5,455 bases of DNA from Allobrachymonas sp. (GTDB lineage Bacteria; Pseudomonadota; Gammaproteobacteria; Burkholderiales; Burkholderiaceae_C): contig JAAUOI010000228.1 of NCBI GenBank assembly GCA_012036375.1, positions 1 through 5,455 on the forward strand, in the 5' to 3' direction. Of this stretch, positions 1 through 5,455 are shown one piece after another. The translations under genes were made by a program, and so were the position numbers. Under the pieces are notes generated by a model that worked only from the letters and a program-made list of their open reading frames with translations, made no database searches and had not been told where the DNA came from. The stretch's first letter is position 1; each line of letters opens with the position of its first letter.

Positions 1-2486
1 CTTTATCGCCGTCCGTCGCTGCGAGCACGATCACGGCGGTTTTGAGCTTGTCTTTGAGCTTGTCCATCGTTTCGCGCAGCGCTTTGGCATCTGCGCCTTC
101 GAGCTTTGCAGCCAGCACTTTGATGCCTTTGAAGTCCACAGCAGAGTTCATCAACTCATCGCCTTGGTTAGAGGCCAACTTGCCTTTGGCCTGCGCCAGC
201 TCTTTCTCCAAAGCTTTCACATGATCTTGCAAACTGCCAATGCGAACGGCCAAATCATCCGGCGAGGCTTTGAGCGCAGCAGCGGCTTTATTCAGTGTTG
301 CTTCCAAATGCTGCACAAACTCTAGAGCGCCCTGCCCTGTGACGGCTTCGACGCGGCGCACGCCAGCGGCCACGCCGCTCTCGGCCACGATTTGAACAGG
401 CCAATGTCGCCCGTCGCTTTGACGTGTGTGCCGCCGCACAACTCGGTGCTCGTGCCAATCGAGAGCACGCGCACCTCTTCGCCATATTTCTCGCCAAAGA
501 GCATCATCGCGCCGGTGGCTTTGGCCGCTTCAATCGGCATCACGCGGGCGGTGGTGGGGGCATTGGCCAAAATCTCCGCGTTCACGCGGCGCTCAATCTC
601 GGTGATTTGCGCATCCGTCACCGGTGCGTTGTGCGCAAAGTCAAAACGCGTGCGATCAGCGGTAACTTCACTGCCTTTTTGCTGCACATGATCGCCCAGA
701 ACTTCGCGCAAAGCTTTGTGCATCAAATGCGTGGCGCTGTGGTTGCGCACGGTGCGGGCTCTGGCCTCTTGGTTCACCTTCGCTGTGACGCTATCGCCCA
801 CCTTGATCGAGCCTTGATGAACATTGCCATGATGGCCAAACACATCGGCTTTGATTTTTGCGTATCAAGCGTGGCAAAAATCGCGCCATCCTTGCCTTGC
901 AGCAAACCCTCATCCCCGGCTTGGCCGCCGCTCTCCGCATAGAAAGGCGTGGTATCCAGCACCACAATGCCATTTTGACTCGCTTTTAACTCGGTCGCCG
1001 GCGTACCATCTGCGTAGAGTGCTATCACTTTTGCAGTAGCTTCGAGTTTTTCGTAGCCCACAAAGGTGTTCAAAGCGCCCGTGTATTCCAGCGCTTTGTC
1101 CATCTTGAATTTACCTGCGGCGCGAGCTTGGCTCTTTTGCTGCTCCATAGCTTTATTGAAGCCAGCTTCATCCACCGTCAACCCACGCTCGCGGCATACG
1201 TCAGCAGAAAGATCGAGCGGGAAGCCATAGGTGTCATGCAATTTGAAAGCCACATCGCCGGGCAACACTTTTGCGCCACCAGCCAACGCGCCATCCAAAA
1301 TCTCCATGCCATTGGCTAGCGTCTCATAAAAGCGCTCTTCTTCCACTTTGAGCACATCCATCACGCGCTGCGCATTGGCTTTCAAATTCGGATACGCATC
1401 GCCCATCAGCGCCACGAGATCAGGAACGATTTTGTGGAAAAACGGCGTTTTGCGCCCGAGCTTATAACCATGCCGAATCGCGCGGCGCACAATGCGGCGC
1501 TGCACATAGCCGCGCCCTTCGTTCGATGGAATCACGCTATCTGACACCAAGAAGCTCGTTGCGCGGATGTGATCGGCAATCACGCGCAGGCTCGGGTTGT
1601 TCAGATCAACGGGCACATCTTTGCCAAACACTTCGCGCGAGGCCGCAGCGATCAGCTTTTGGAAAAGATCAATCTCGTAATTCGAATGCACGCCCTGCAA
1701 AATCGCAGCCAAGCGCTCCAAGCCCATGCCGGTATCCACGCAAGGCGCGGGCAGCTTGGTGATTGAGCCATCCGCTGCCATATTGAACTGCATGAACACA
1801 TGGTTCCAAATCTCGATGAAACGATCGCCGTCTTCATCGGACGAGCCGGGAGGGCCGCCGGGGATATGCGGGCCGTGATCGAAGAAGATTTCTGAGCATG
1901 GGCCGCAGGGGCCCGTATCGGCCATCATCCAAAAATTATCGGATTTGTATTTACCGCCTTTGTTGTCCCCAATGCGTACCACGCGCTCGGGCGGTAGGCC
2001 GATTTCTTTCGTCCAAATATCGTAGGCTTCATCGTCGTCGATGTAAACGGTAGCGAGCAATCTCTCAGCTGGCAAACCATACACTTTCGTGAGCAACTCC
2101 CAGCCCCACTTGAGCGATTCGCGCTTGAAATAATCGCCAAAGCTCCAGTTGCCCAGCATTTCAAAAAAAGTGTGGTGCCGCGCCGTGTAGCCCACGTTTT
2201 CCAAATCATTGTGTTTGCCACCCGCGCGCAAACAGGCTTGCACGGAGGCCGCGCGCACATAGGAGCGCTTGTCATCCCCCAAAAACACATCTTTGAACTG
2301 CACCATGCCGCTGTTGGTGAACATCAGCGTCGGGTCGTTGCCCGGAACCAAAGGGCTTGAAGCTACCGCGGTGTGGGCTTGTTTTTCAAAAAACTCGATA
2401 AAAGATTCACGAATTTCAGCCACGCTGAAGGTTTTAGCGGGCTTGAAAGGCTTCAAATGAGGGTTCAGAGGAGTGGAATTTGACAT
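1..2486 (-). CDS. alaS: alanyl-tRNA synthetase, 3' end outside window, two apparent frameshifts
   Basis: Cytoplasmic class II synthetase that charges tRNA-Ala and hydrolyses mischarged Ser/Gly-tRNA-Ala. Joining three frames gives about 829 residues; the family is near 875, so about 45 C-terminal residues lie beyond the edge. The catalytic core spans roughly 20-260: SSPLVPGNDPTLMFTNSG (43-60), motif 2 region RHHTFFEMLGNWSFGDYF (103-120) and motif 3 GMGLERLAA (253-261). The editing domain starts near FYAESGGQ (515-522) and keeps the zinc-type ligands HSATH (583-587) and CGGTH (684-688). The end is a charged helical stretch, probably coiled coil, leading into the C-terminal domain. The reading frame breaks after residue 544 and after residue 699, each cured by one extra A in the coding strand. 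The ATG at 2486 is chosen for the usual N-terminal length; only a poorly spaced GAAAGG precedes it. Identity is certain; whether the frame breaks are biological is doubtful. Confidence 0.96.
391..393 (-). other. frame break 2 in alaS (A3 run, one base short)
   Basis: The coding strand reads TTC AAA TCG TGG, giving GLFKSWPRAAW and a stop near 322. With one extra A it reads FKIVAESGVAAGVRRVEAVTG, the conserved AlaRS sequence after the CGGTH motif, and the frame then stays open to the left edge of the window. Confidence 0.9.
855..859 (-). other. frame break 1 in alaS (A5 run, one base short)
   Basis: On the coding strand the sequence reads CAA AAA TCA AAG, giving DTQKSKPMCL and a stop about 25 codons later. 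Adding one A to the five-A run gives DTQKIKADVFGHHGN, which is the normal AlaRS editing-domain sequence and continues through HSATH and CGGTH. The change is therefore a single-base loss at a homopolymer. Confidence 0.9.
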
Positions 2487-2521
2487 AGCCTTTCATTTTA
2501 CTGTTCTCACCGATGATCTCG

Positions 2522-2538
2522 GCAGGCATTTCGCCTGC
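2522..2538. other. small perfect hairpin between hupE-like gene and alaS
   Basis: GCAGGC (2522-2527) and GCCTGC (2533-2538) form a 6-bp stem with a 5-nt loop in the 71-bp gap before alaS, about 35 nt upstream of its ATG. No T tract follows on either strand, so it is not a typical intrinsic terminator. It could be a leader stem or chance. Confidence 0.3.
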
Positions 2539-2557
2539 GTCGGGTCACCTCTAGGGC

Positions 2558-3167
2558 TCAATATTGGCTGATCAGCAGCCATCCGCCGATCAAAGCAATC
2601 AAGCCACCCAAGCCACGCAATGCCAGTGCACCATACGCTGATTTCTCCAGCGTGCCAAACGCGATGCCCGCCAAATGCAGCAATCCTGTCGAAATCACAA
2701 AACCAGCTGCATAGGCTTGCGGCGCAGCAGCACCGGGCAACTCAGAACCATGGGGCACTAGCCGTGGAGCAAGCCAAACATAGCCACGATGCCCACAGCA
2801 AAAGCCAGCGGCGCTCGCCAGCGTAGCGCAATCGCCGCGCCAAGAACAAGCACCGACAGCGCCACACCCAGTTCGACCATCGGCAGCGGCACACCAAAAT
2901 CGCCAAGGCGCCGCCCACCACCATCATGAACGGAAATGCCACCGGCAATGCCCAAATCAAGGGACTGCCCAGCGTCGCGCCCCAAATGCCGACCGCCACC
3001 ATCGCCAGAAAATGATCCAAACCCGTGAGTGGATGCAAATAGCCCGCCATAAAGCCGCCCGTGCTGACTTGATCGCTATGCGCTTGCGCCACGGCGCAAG
3101 TGAACATGGTGATCAAGGTAGCAAGAGTTTTGAGATGCACTGAATGGTATGTGTTGAGTTGCGTCAT
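2558..3167 (-). CDS. HupE/UreJ family metal (Ni/Co) permease, two apparent frame breaks
   Basis: Predicted inner-membrane protein of the HupE/UreJ family, whose studied members take up nickel for hydrogenase or urease. Rebuilt from three frames it is about 203 residues, a normal length. A signal peptide (about 1-29, ending AQA) precedes HSDQVSTGG. HPLTGLDH (45-52) matches the family motif H-x5-D-H, and AGFVISTGLLHLAGI is a typical later membrane segment. The second metal motif, family form FHGx[AV]HGxE, is present as LLHG...HGSELP but broken at 2752-2763. The first break, near residue 90, is repaired by one added base, giving GALAILGVPLPMVELG. ATG at 3167 lies 12 bp after the DUF4198 stop with no clear Shine-Dalgarno, suggesting coupled translation. 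No hydrogenase or urease genes are visible, so the substrate is inferred from the family; HupE and UreJ cannot be told apart here. Confidence 0.85.
2752..2763 (-). other. frame break 2 in hupE-like gene, inside the second metal motif
   Basis: The coding strand reads CAC GGC TAG TGC CCC ATG G, so the frame of FGLLHG stops, while HGSELPGAAAP continues in another frame. Two repairs are possible. One added base gives HGxVPHGSELP. Removing one G and one C gives HGYAHGSELP, which fits the family motif HGx[AV]HGxE better but needs two changes. Confidence 0.75.
2894..2899 (-). other. frame break 1 in hupE-like gene
   Basis: The coding strand reads GCG ATT TTG GTG TGC, giving ALAILVCRCRW. One extra T or G in the TTTTGG stretch gives ALAI(L/F)GVPLPMVELGVAL, which matches HupE proteins and continues as the next membrane helix. 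It is a one-base loss at a short run. Confidence 0.85.
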
Positions 3168-3179
3168 TGGGTGAGTCTT

Positions 3180-3889
3180 TTAATTCGTCACAAAAATCAA
3201 ATTCGTCGCTACAGCCAGCGTGGTGTAGCGCGGATCGCCTGCGACAGGAATGCGCCGCTCCGCCCAAACGAAATTGCTGCCTGCCTGAACTTTGTACGTC
3301 GCCATGCCGTTCGCATTGGTTTTCTCGCCAGACTCTTTCTCGCCTTTAGAAATCGTCACACCTTCAACTGGCTTGCCATCCCAGAGCACTTGCACCGTCA
3401 ACAACTCGCCAGGCTTAGGAAGCGCGGTATTGGTGGGGATGATTTCTAATTGCATGCCCACGGGTTTATTCACCGGGGCGCTCCATTGCGTCACGTATTT
3501 GCCCGATTTTTTCGCCCACACGGCAGACACCGCGCCTGGCACTTCATTCATCGGTTTTTCAATCGTGCCTGTGGTGGAGCGGCTGAAAAAGCCGTTTTCA
3601 AACTCGAGTGCGAGCAGCGCCGCATCTTGCGGCGCTGCCACGCGAACCACATCACCCGCTGGCGTTTGTTGTAGGGCAACGCTTTGCCCTGCTGCGTTGT
3701 AGGCCCATGTGCGCTTGAGCTTGCTGGCAGGGTAAGCCAAAGGTTTGCCCTCATCAGCAAAGCGCACGATGAATTGCCCCGCCTGTGCAGGCGTCGCAGG
3801 TTCAAAAATGTATCGTGAGCCTGCACAATTGTGGCACTCAGGCTCAAGAGCGCCAAGCCGGCGAGACGAATCAAAGATGTATGAGACAT
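3180..3889 (-). CDS. DUF4198 domain-containing secreted protein, one apparent frameshift
   Basis: Predicted periplasmic or envelope protein of the DUF4198 type, a family formerly linked to nickel uptake (NikM) by name; its biochemical role is not established. Repaired length is 236 residues. A signal peptide (1-24, LALLSLSATIVQA) precedes HDTFFEPATPAQAG, the usual AHDxWxEP-type start. The C-terminal half has the family pattern QLEIIPTN (147-154), GELLTVQVLWDGKPVEGV (161-178), a threonine/glycine turn, then VQAGSNFVWAERR. One base is missing near residue 28. The ATG at 3889 is chosen over the in-frame ATG at 3928 because GGAG lies 6 nt upstream and the signal peptide begins there. It is the first gene of a likely operon with the HupE-like permease; the stop is 12 bp before the next ATG. 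Pairing with a HupE-type permease supports a metal-related role, which remains inference. Confidence 0.85.
3804..3808 (-). other. frame break in DUF4198 gene (T5 run, one base short)
   Basis: The coding strand reads CAC GAT ACA TTT TTG AAC, giving HDTFLNLRRLHRR. One extra T gives HDTFFEPATPAQAGQFIVRFADEGKP, which joins the signal peptide to the rest of the DUF4198 domain and fits the family N-terminus. It is a one-base loss in a T run. Confidence 0.88.
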
Positions 3890-3895
3890 GAAAAA

Positions 3896-3899
3896 CTCC
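3896..3899 (-). promoter_or_regulatory. ribosome binding site of DUF4198 gene
   Basis: GGAG on the minus strand sits 6 nt before the ATG at 3889. It decides this start over the in-frame ATG at 3928, which would place 13 extra residues before the signal peptide. Confidence 0.7.
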
Positions 3900-3942
3900 G
3901 AATAAAGCAGTGAATAAATTGAACCCATACGATCTAAGCTGC

Positions 3943-3960
3943 GATCAATACGGATTGATC
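3943..3960. promoter_or_regulatory. perfect palindrome in divergent intergenic region, possible operator
   Basis: GATCAATACGGATTGATC has 7-bp arms (GATCAAT/ATTGATC) around a 4-bp centre. It lies between the divergent DUF4198 and 4077 genes, 54 bp from the DUF4198 start, and overlaps the -10 of the weak promoter proposed on the minus strand. The size suits a dimeric regulator. It does not match the NikR, Fur or Zur consensus I know, so the regulator is unknown. Confidence 0.45.
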
Positions 3961-3973
3961 ACGCTTTACGCAA
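3945..3973 (-). promoter_or_regulatory. weak candidate sigma70 promoter for DUF4198-hupE operon
   Basis: On the minus strand TTGCGT (3973-3968) and TATTGA (3950-3945) are separated by 17 bp and would leave a leader of about 50 nt. Only three bases of each hexamer match the consensus, so support is mostly spacing and location. The palindrome at 3943-3960 covers the -10. Confidence 0.25.
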
Positions 3974-3996
3974 GCAAGCAGCAAACAGATTCAGAC

Positions 3997-4011
3997 GCAT
4001 TGCATCAATGC
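3997..4011. promoter_or_regulatory. second perfect palindrome in divergent region
   Basis: GCATTGCATCAATGC has 6-bp arms (GCATTG/CAATGC) and a 3-bp centre, 65 bp upstream of the ATG at 4077. It could be an operator or a small hairpin. It is not an exact copy of the palindrome at 3943-3960, although both arms contain an ATTG/CAAT core. Confidence 0.35.
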
Positions 4012-4076
4012 CTGTGCGAATGAGTTCCTAACTTGTAACTGCATCCAGACAAGACCTGGCTACGTAAAAGGGTTCT

Positions 4077-4679
4077 ATGCCTTTTCTCATACGCGCCCGA
4101 TTGTTGTGTTTCACTCTGATTGCACATCCCGCCGCTTTCGCGCATGGCGATGCCAACACACAGCCCTGGGTCGATGGTGCACTGCATGTGTTGATGTCGC
4201 CCATGTGCTGTGCACTGCTCTTAGGATTTGCTTTAGCAACCATGCAGCTTGAAGAGCAGCAGCAATTCAGAGTCAATGCTGCTGCTGCGGTATCTGCGCT
4301 AGTCACCCTATTTGTGAGCAATTGGGCTGAGATGAGCCTAACAACACCTTTTGTTCGTGCAGCATGTGCGGCATGTCTGACTGCGCTGGGTATGAGAGCC
4401 GTATTTGGCAAGACCTTAGGCTATGCCATGTCACTCCTGTTGGGCTTACTCATCGGTATCGTGGCCGTTTGCGCGTCAGAGCCAGATAATCTGCCATGGG
4501 TAGGCATGTTCAGTAGGGTCGGTGCTATTTTTACAGTCGCCTGCTTTTTCAGTGCCAGTTTGCGCGAAAGTAAACGCATAGCTTGGCTCGGGCGCCATTT
4601 ACCCTTGGGCGCTCGCATCATCGGCTCATGGCTGGCCTGCTTTGGCCTGCTGATGTTGGCTTTTTCGCTCAAGACCTAG
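4077..4679 (+). CDS. polytopic membrane protein with signal peptide, possibly HupE/UreJ-like
   Basis: I do not firmly recognise this 200-residue protein. A signal peptide (about 1-22, ending AAFA) is followed by HGDANTQPW, a start like that of HupE/UreJ proteins. Hydrophobic segments lie near 44-57, 66-83, 92-110, 114-132, 145-161 and 177-197. The stretch GALHVLMSPMCCALLLG (34-50) sits where HupE proteins carry H-x5-D-H, but has H37, M40, M43, C44 and C45 and no DH pair. The end, ARIIGSWLACFGLLMLAF, resembles C-termini of small HupE-like proteins. A metal-linked role is suggested only by this likeness and by the divergent DUF4198/HupE pair. ATG at 4077 is preceded by AAAAGGG (4066-4072), 4 nt away. 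The frame is intact, unlike its three neighbours to the left. Alternatives are any small inner-membrane protein of unknown function. Confidence 0.72.
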   Translation: MPFLIRARLLCFTLIAHPAAFAHGDANTQPWVDGALHVLMSPMCCALLLGFALATMQLEEQQQFRVNAAAAVSALVTLFVSNWAEMSLTTPFVRAACAACLTALGMRAVFGKTLGYAMSLLLGLLIGIVAVCASEPDNLPWVGMFSRVGAIFTVACFFSASLRESKRIAWLGRHLPLGARIIGSWLACFGLLMLAFSLKT

Positions 4680-4692
4680 CGTGAAGTTTGTT

Positions 4693-4735
4693 GTCATCAA
4701 TATAAACAAAATTAACCTCTAGCCGTCATCAATAT
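4693..4735 (+). repeat. 11-bp direct repeat GTCATCAATAT
   Basis: GTCATCAATAT occurs at 4693-4703 and again at 4725-4735, 32 bp apart. The second copy forms most of the first arm and loop of the hairpin at 4724-4739. The short copy could be a remnant of duplication or insertion at the repeat edge. Confidence 0.5.
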
Positions 4736-4763
4736 GACGCACAATGCTGCTATTTTGATAGCA
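4704..4763 (-). repeat. 60-bp structured interspersed repeat, copy A
   Basis: In the minus orientation it has three parts: a hairpin TGCTAT/ATAGCA (4748-4763), a variable middle that is a perfect hairpin here (CGTCAT-CAAT-ATGACG, 4724-4739), and a conserved tail GGCTAGAGGTTAATTTTG. By hand alignment it matches copy B (5332-5391, opposite orientation) at about 39 of 60 positions, with 18 of 20 in the tail. It fills most of the convergent gap and supplies the stop codon of the oxidoreductase. Similar elements at gene ends are, from memory, common in Comamonadaceae. It may help end transcription from both sides, but no strong T run follows. Confidence 0.75.
4724..4739. terminator. hairpin between convergent genes, weak terminator candidate
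   Basis: CGTCAT (4724-4729) and ATGACG (4734-4739) form a perfect 6-bp stem with a CAAT loop between the convergent genes ending at 4679 and 4750. On the minus strand a T-rich stretch (TTAATTTTGTTT) follows after about 9 nt, and none follows on the plus strand. It fits terminator position but not the full rule. Confidence 0.3.
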
Positions 4764-5455
4764 AACCTGACACCAGCTCGCCCAGCGCCAGAGCACTTGT
4801 GAGCCCCGGGGATTCGATGCCCAAAAGATTCACCAAACCGCGCACACCATGCTGTGCAGGCCCATGAATACAAAAATCCGCTGCCGACTCATGTGGCGCG
4901 CTGATTTTGGGGCGAACGCCGCTGTAGCTGGGCGAGAGCTGCCCGTCTTGCAGCGCGGGCCAATATTTGCGCACCTCGGCGTAGAACGCATCAGCGCGGC
5001 GCGGGTCGACGCTGTAGTCAATTTGCGCGGGGTTTGTGATGTCAGTGAGCCACTGCACATCGGGGCCAAACTTGGCTTGTCCGCCCAGATCCAGCGTCAA
5101 GTGAACGCCCAAACCCGCCGCCTCCGGTACCGGGTAAATCAGATGGCGAAACGGCGCTTTGCCTTGCAGCGCGTAATAGTTGCCTTTGGCGAAATAGGCA
5201 GTCGGCGCACATTCAGCAGGCAAACCTTGCATGCGCTGCGCCAGCAGGGGTGCGAACAGACCAGCGGCGTTGACGATGTTCTGAAAACCGATTTCTATGT
5301 GCTCATAGGGCATCTCAGAGGCATCCTCAATTGCTATTGATTGAATAGCACTCCGCGCAGATATTACGCCGGCTAGAGGTTGATTTTGCTTAAAAAACTC
5401 AATGGATTGCACCTCTGTGGCCAAGGCTACCGTACCGCCCGCATTTTCTAAATCG
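4750..5455 (-). CDS. FAD-dependent oxidoreductase, L-2-hydroxyglutarate oxidase-like, 5' end outside window
   Basis: C-terminal 234 residues of a DAO-type flavoprotein; homologues are about 370-400 residues, so the N-terminal FAD-binding GxGxxG region lies beyond the edge. Visible marks (fragment numbering) are NIVNAAGLFAPLLAQ (59-73), GNYYALQGKAPFRHLIYPVP (91-110), GVHLTLDLGGQAKFGPDVQW (116-135), GVRPKIS (179-185) and RGLVNLLGIESPGLTSALAL (205-224). This set is typical of LhgO/L2HGDH proteins, which oxidise L-2-hydroxyglutarate to 2-oxoglutarate and pass electrons to quinones; the exact substrate is not proven. Residues 22-41 are encoded by a 60-bp repeat (copy B) and appear as an extra 20-residue segment. 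The last codons and the TAG stop (4752-4750) lie in copy A. The gene converges on the membrane protein ending at 4679. The symbol lhgO would be reasonable if the full length agrees. Confidence 0.87.
   Translation of the reverse strand, partial: DLENAGGTVALATEVQSIEFFKQNQPLAGVISARSAIQSIAIEDASEMPYEHIEIGFQNIVNAAGLFAPLLAQRMQGLPAECAPTAYFAKGNYYALQGKAPFRHLIYPVPEAAGLGVHLTLDLGGQAKFGPDVQWLTDITNPAQIDYSVDPRRADAFYAEVRKYWPALQDGQLSPSYSGVRPKISAPHESAADFCIHGPAQHGVRGLVNLLGIESPGLTSALALGELVSGLLSK
5332..5391 (+). repeat. 60-bp structured interspersed repeat, copy B, inside coding sequence
   Basis: In the plus orientation it begins with the hairpin TGCTATT-GATTG-AATAGCA (5332-5350), has a variable GC-rich middle, and ends with GGCTAGAGGTTGATTTTGC. 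It is the inverted counterpart of copy A. It lies entirely inside the oxidoreductase gene and covers exactly 20 codons in frame, reading KQNQPLAGVISARSAIQSIA. Confidence 0.75.

Noticed and set aside
391..859. Programmed frameshifting or polymerase slippage rescuing alaS
   Set aside because: The runs are only 3 and 5 bases long, shorter than known slippage tracts; there is no slippery heptamer with a clear downstream structure, and similar breaks occur in unrelated neighbours.
424..942. A plus-strand open frame of 172 codons opposite alaS
   Set aside because: The minus strand encodes conserved AlaRS editing-domain sequence here; the plus frame has no recognisable motifs and is a shadow of alaS codon usage.
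2487..2557. T-box or other riboswitch upstream of alaS
   Set aside because: The gap is only 71 bp, has no T-box sequence or specifier stem, and T-boxes are not expected in Betaproteobacteria.
2547..2580. Possible third, degenerate copy of the 60-bp repeat at the end of the hupE-like gene
   Set aside because: Only the ACCTCTAG core and a short CAATAT match; the terminal TGCTAT/ATAGCA hairpin is absent and the stretch reads as normal hupE-like C-terminal coding sequence.
3292..3702. A plus-strand open frame of 136 codons opposite the DUF4198 gene
   Set aside because: The minus strand matches the DUF4198 family along this whole stretch, and the plus frame shows no family features.
3921..3960. 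NikR-type operator near the CATAC at 3926-3930
   Set aside because: NikR sites need GTATGA and TCATAC arms at a fixed long spacing; only one partial arm is present.
4028..4411. A minus-strand open frame of 127 codons overlapping the membrane protein gene
   Set aside because: The plus frame has a signal peptide, membrane helices and an acceptable ribosome binding site; the minus frame is low-complexity Ala/Cys/Ser and unsupported.
4849..5340. A plus-strand open frame of 163 codons opposite the oxidoreductase
   Set aside because: It is antisense to well-conserved oxidoreductase motifs and is Arg/Leu-rich in the way of frame shadows.

Overview
The window looks like a chromosomal segment of a betaproteobacterium, most likely in or near the Comamonadaceae (Burkholderiales). 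The evidence is the AlaRS sequence type, a moderately high GC composition, and two copies of a structured repeat of about 60 bp that resembles elements I recall from Comamonadaceae genomes. No plasmid, phage, transposase, CRISPR or RNA gene is visible.

Layout. Positions 1-2486 (minus) hold alaS, alanyl-tRNA synthetase; its 3' end lies beyond the left edge. Positions 2558-3167 (minus) hold a HupE/UreJ-type membrane permease and 3180-3889 (minus) a secreted DUF4198-type protein. These two are 12 bp apart and probably co-transcribed, DUF4198 first. Positions 3890-4076 are a divergent intergenic region with two perfect palindromes. Positions 4077-4679 (plus) encode a 200-residue membrane protein, possibly a divergent HupE/UreJ relative. 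Positions 4750-5455 (minus) are the C-terminal part of an FAD-dependent oxidoreductase resembling L-2-hydroxyglutarate oxidase, with its 5' end beyond the right edge.

How the genes may work together. The DUF4198/HupE pair and the divergent membrane protein look like a small envelope module for divalent metal (Ni or Co) handling. All three have signal peptides predicted to be cleaved just before a histidine. A shared regulator at the intergenic palindromes is possible but is inference. alaS and the oxidoreductase are unrelated housekeeping or metabolic neighbours.

Two things stand out. First, alaS, hupE-like and DUF4198 each read correctly only if frame changes are allowed: four clear one-base losses, all at or beside short A/T runs, plus one more complex site. 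Because alaS is essential, sequencing or assembly error is more likely than pseudogene formation, so these genes are annotated as CDS with frame breaks marked. Second, two inverted copies of a 60-bp hairpin repeat belong to the oxidoreductase gene: one lies wholly inside the coding frame as exactly 20 codons, and the other supplies its last codons and stop. I see no convincing wholly new multi-gene system; the in-frame repeat and the divergent metal-type cluster are the most interesting content.
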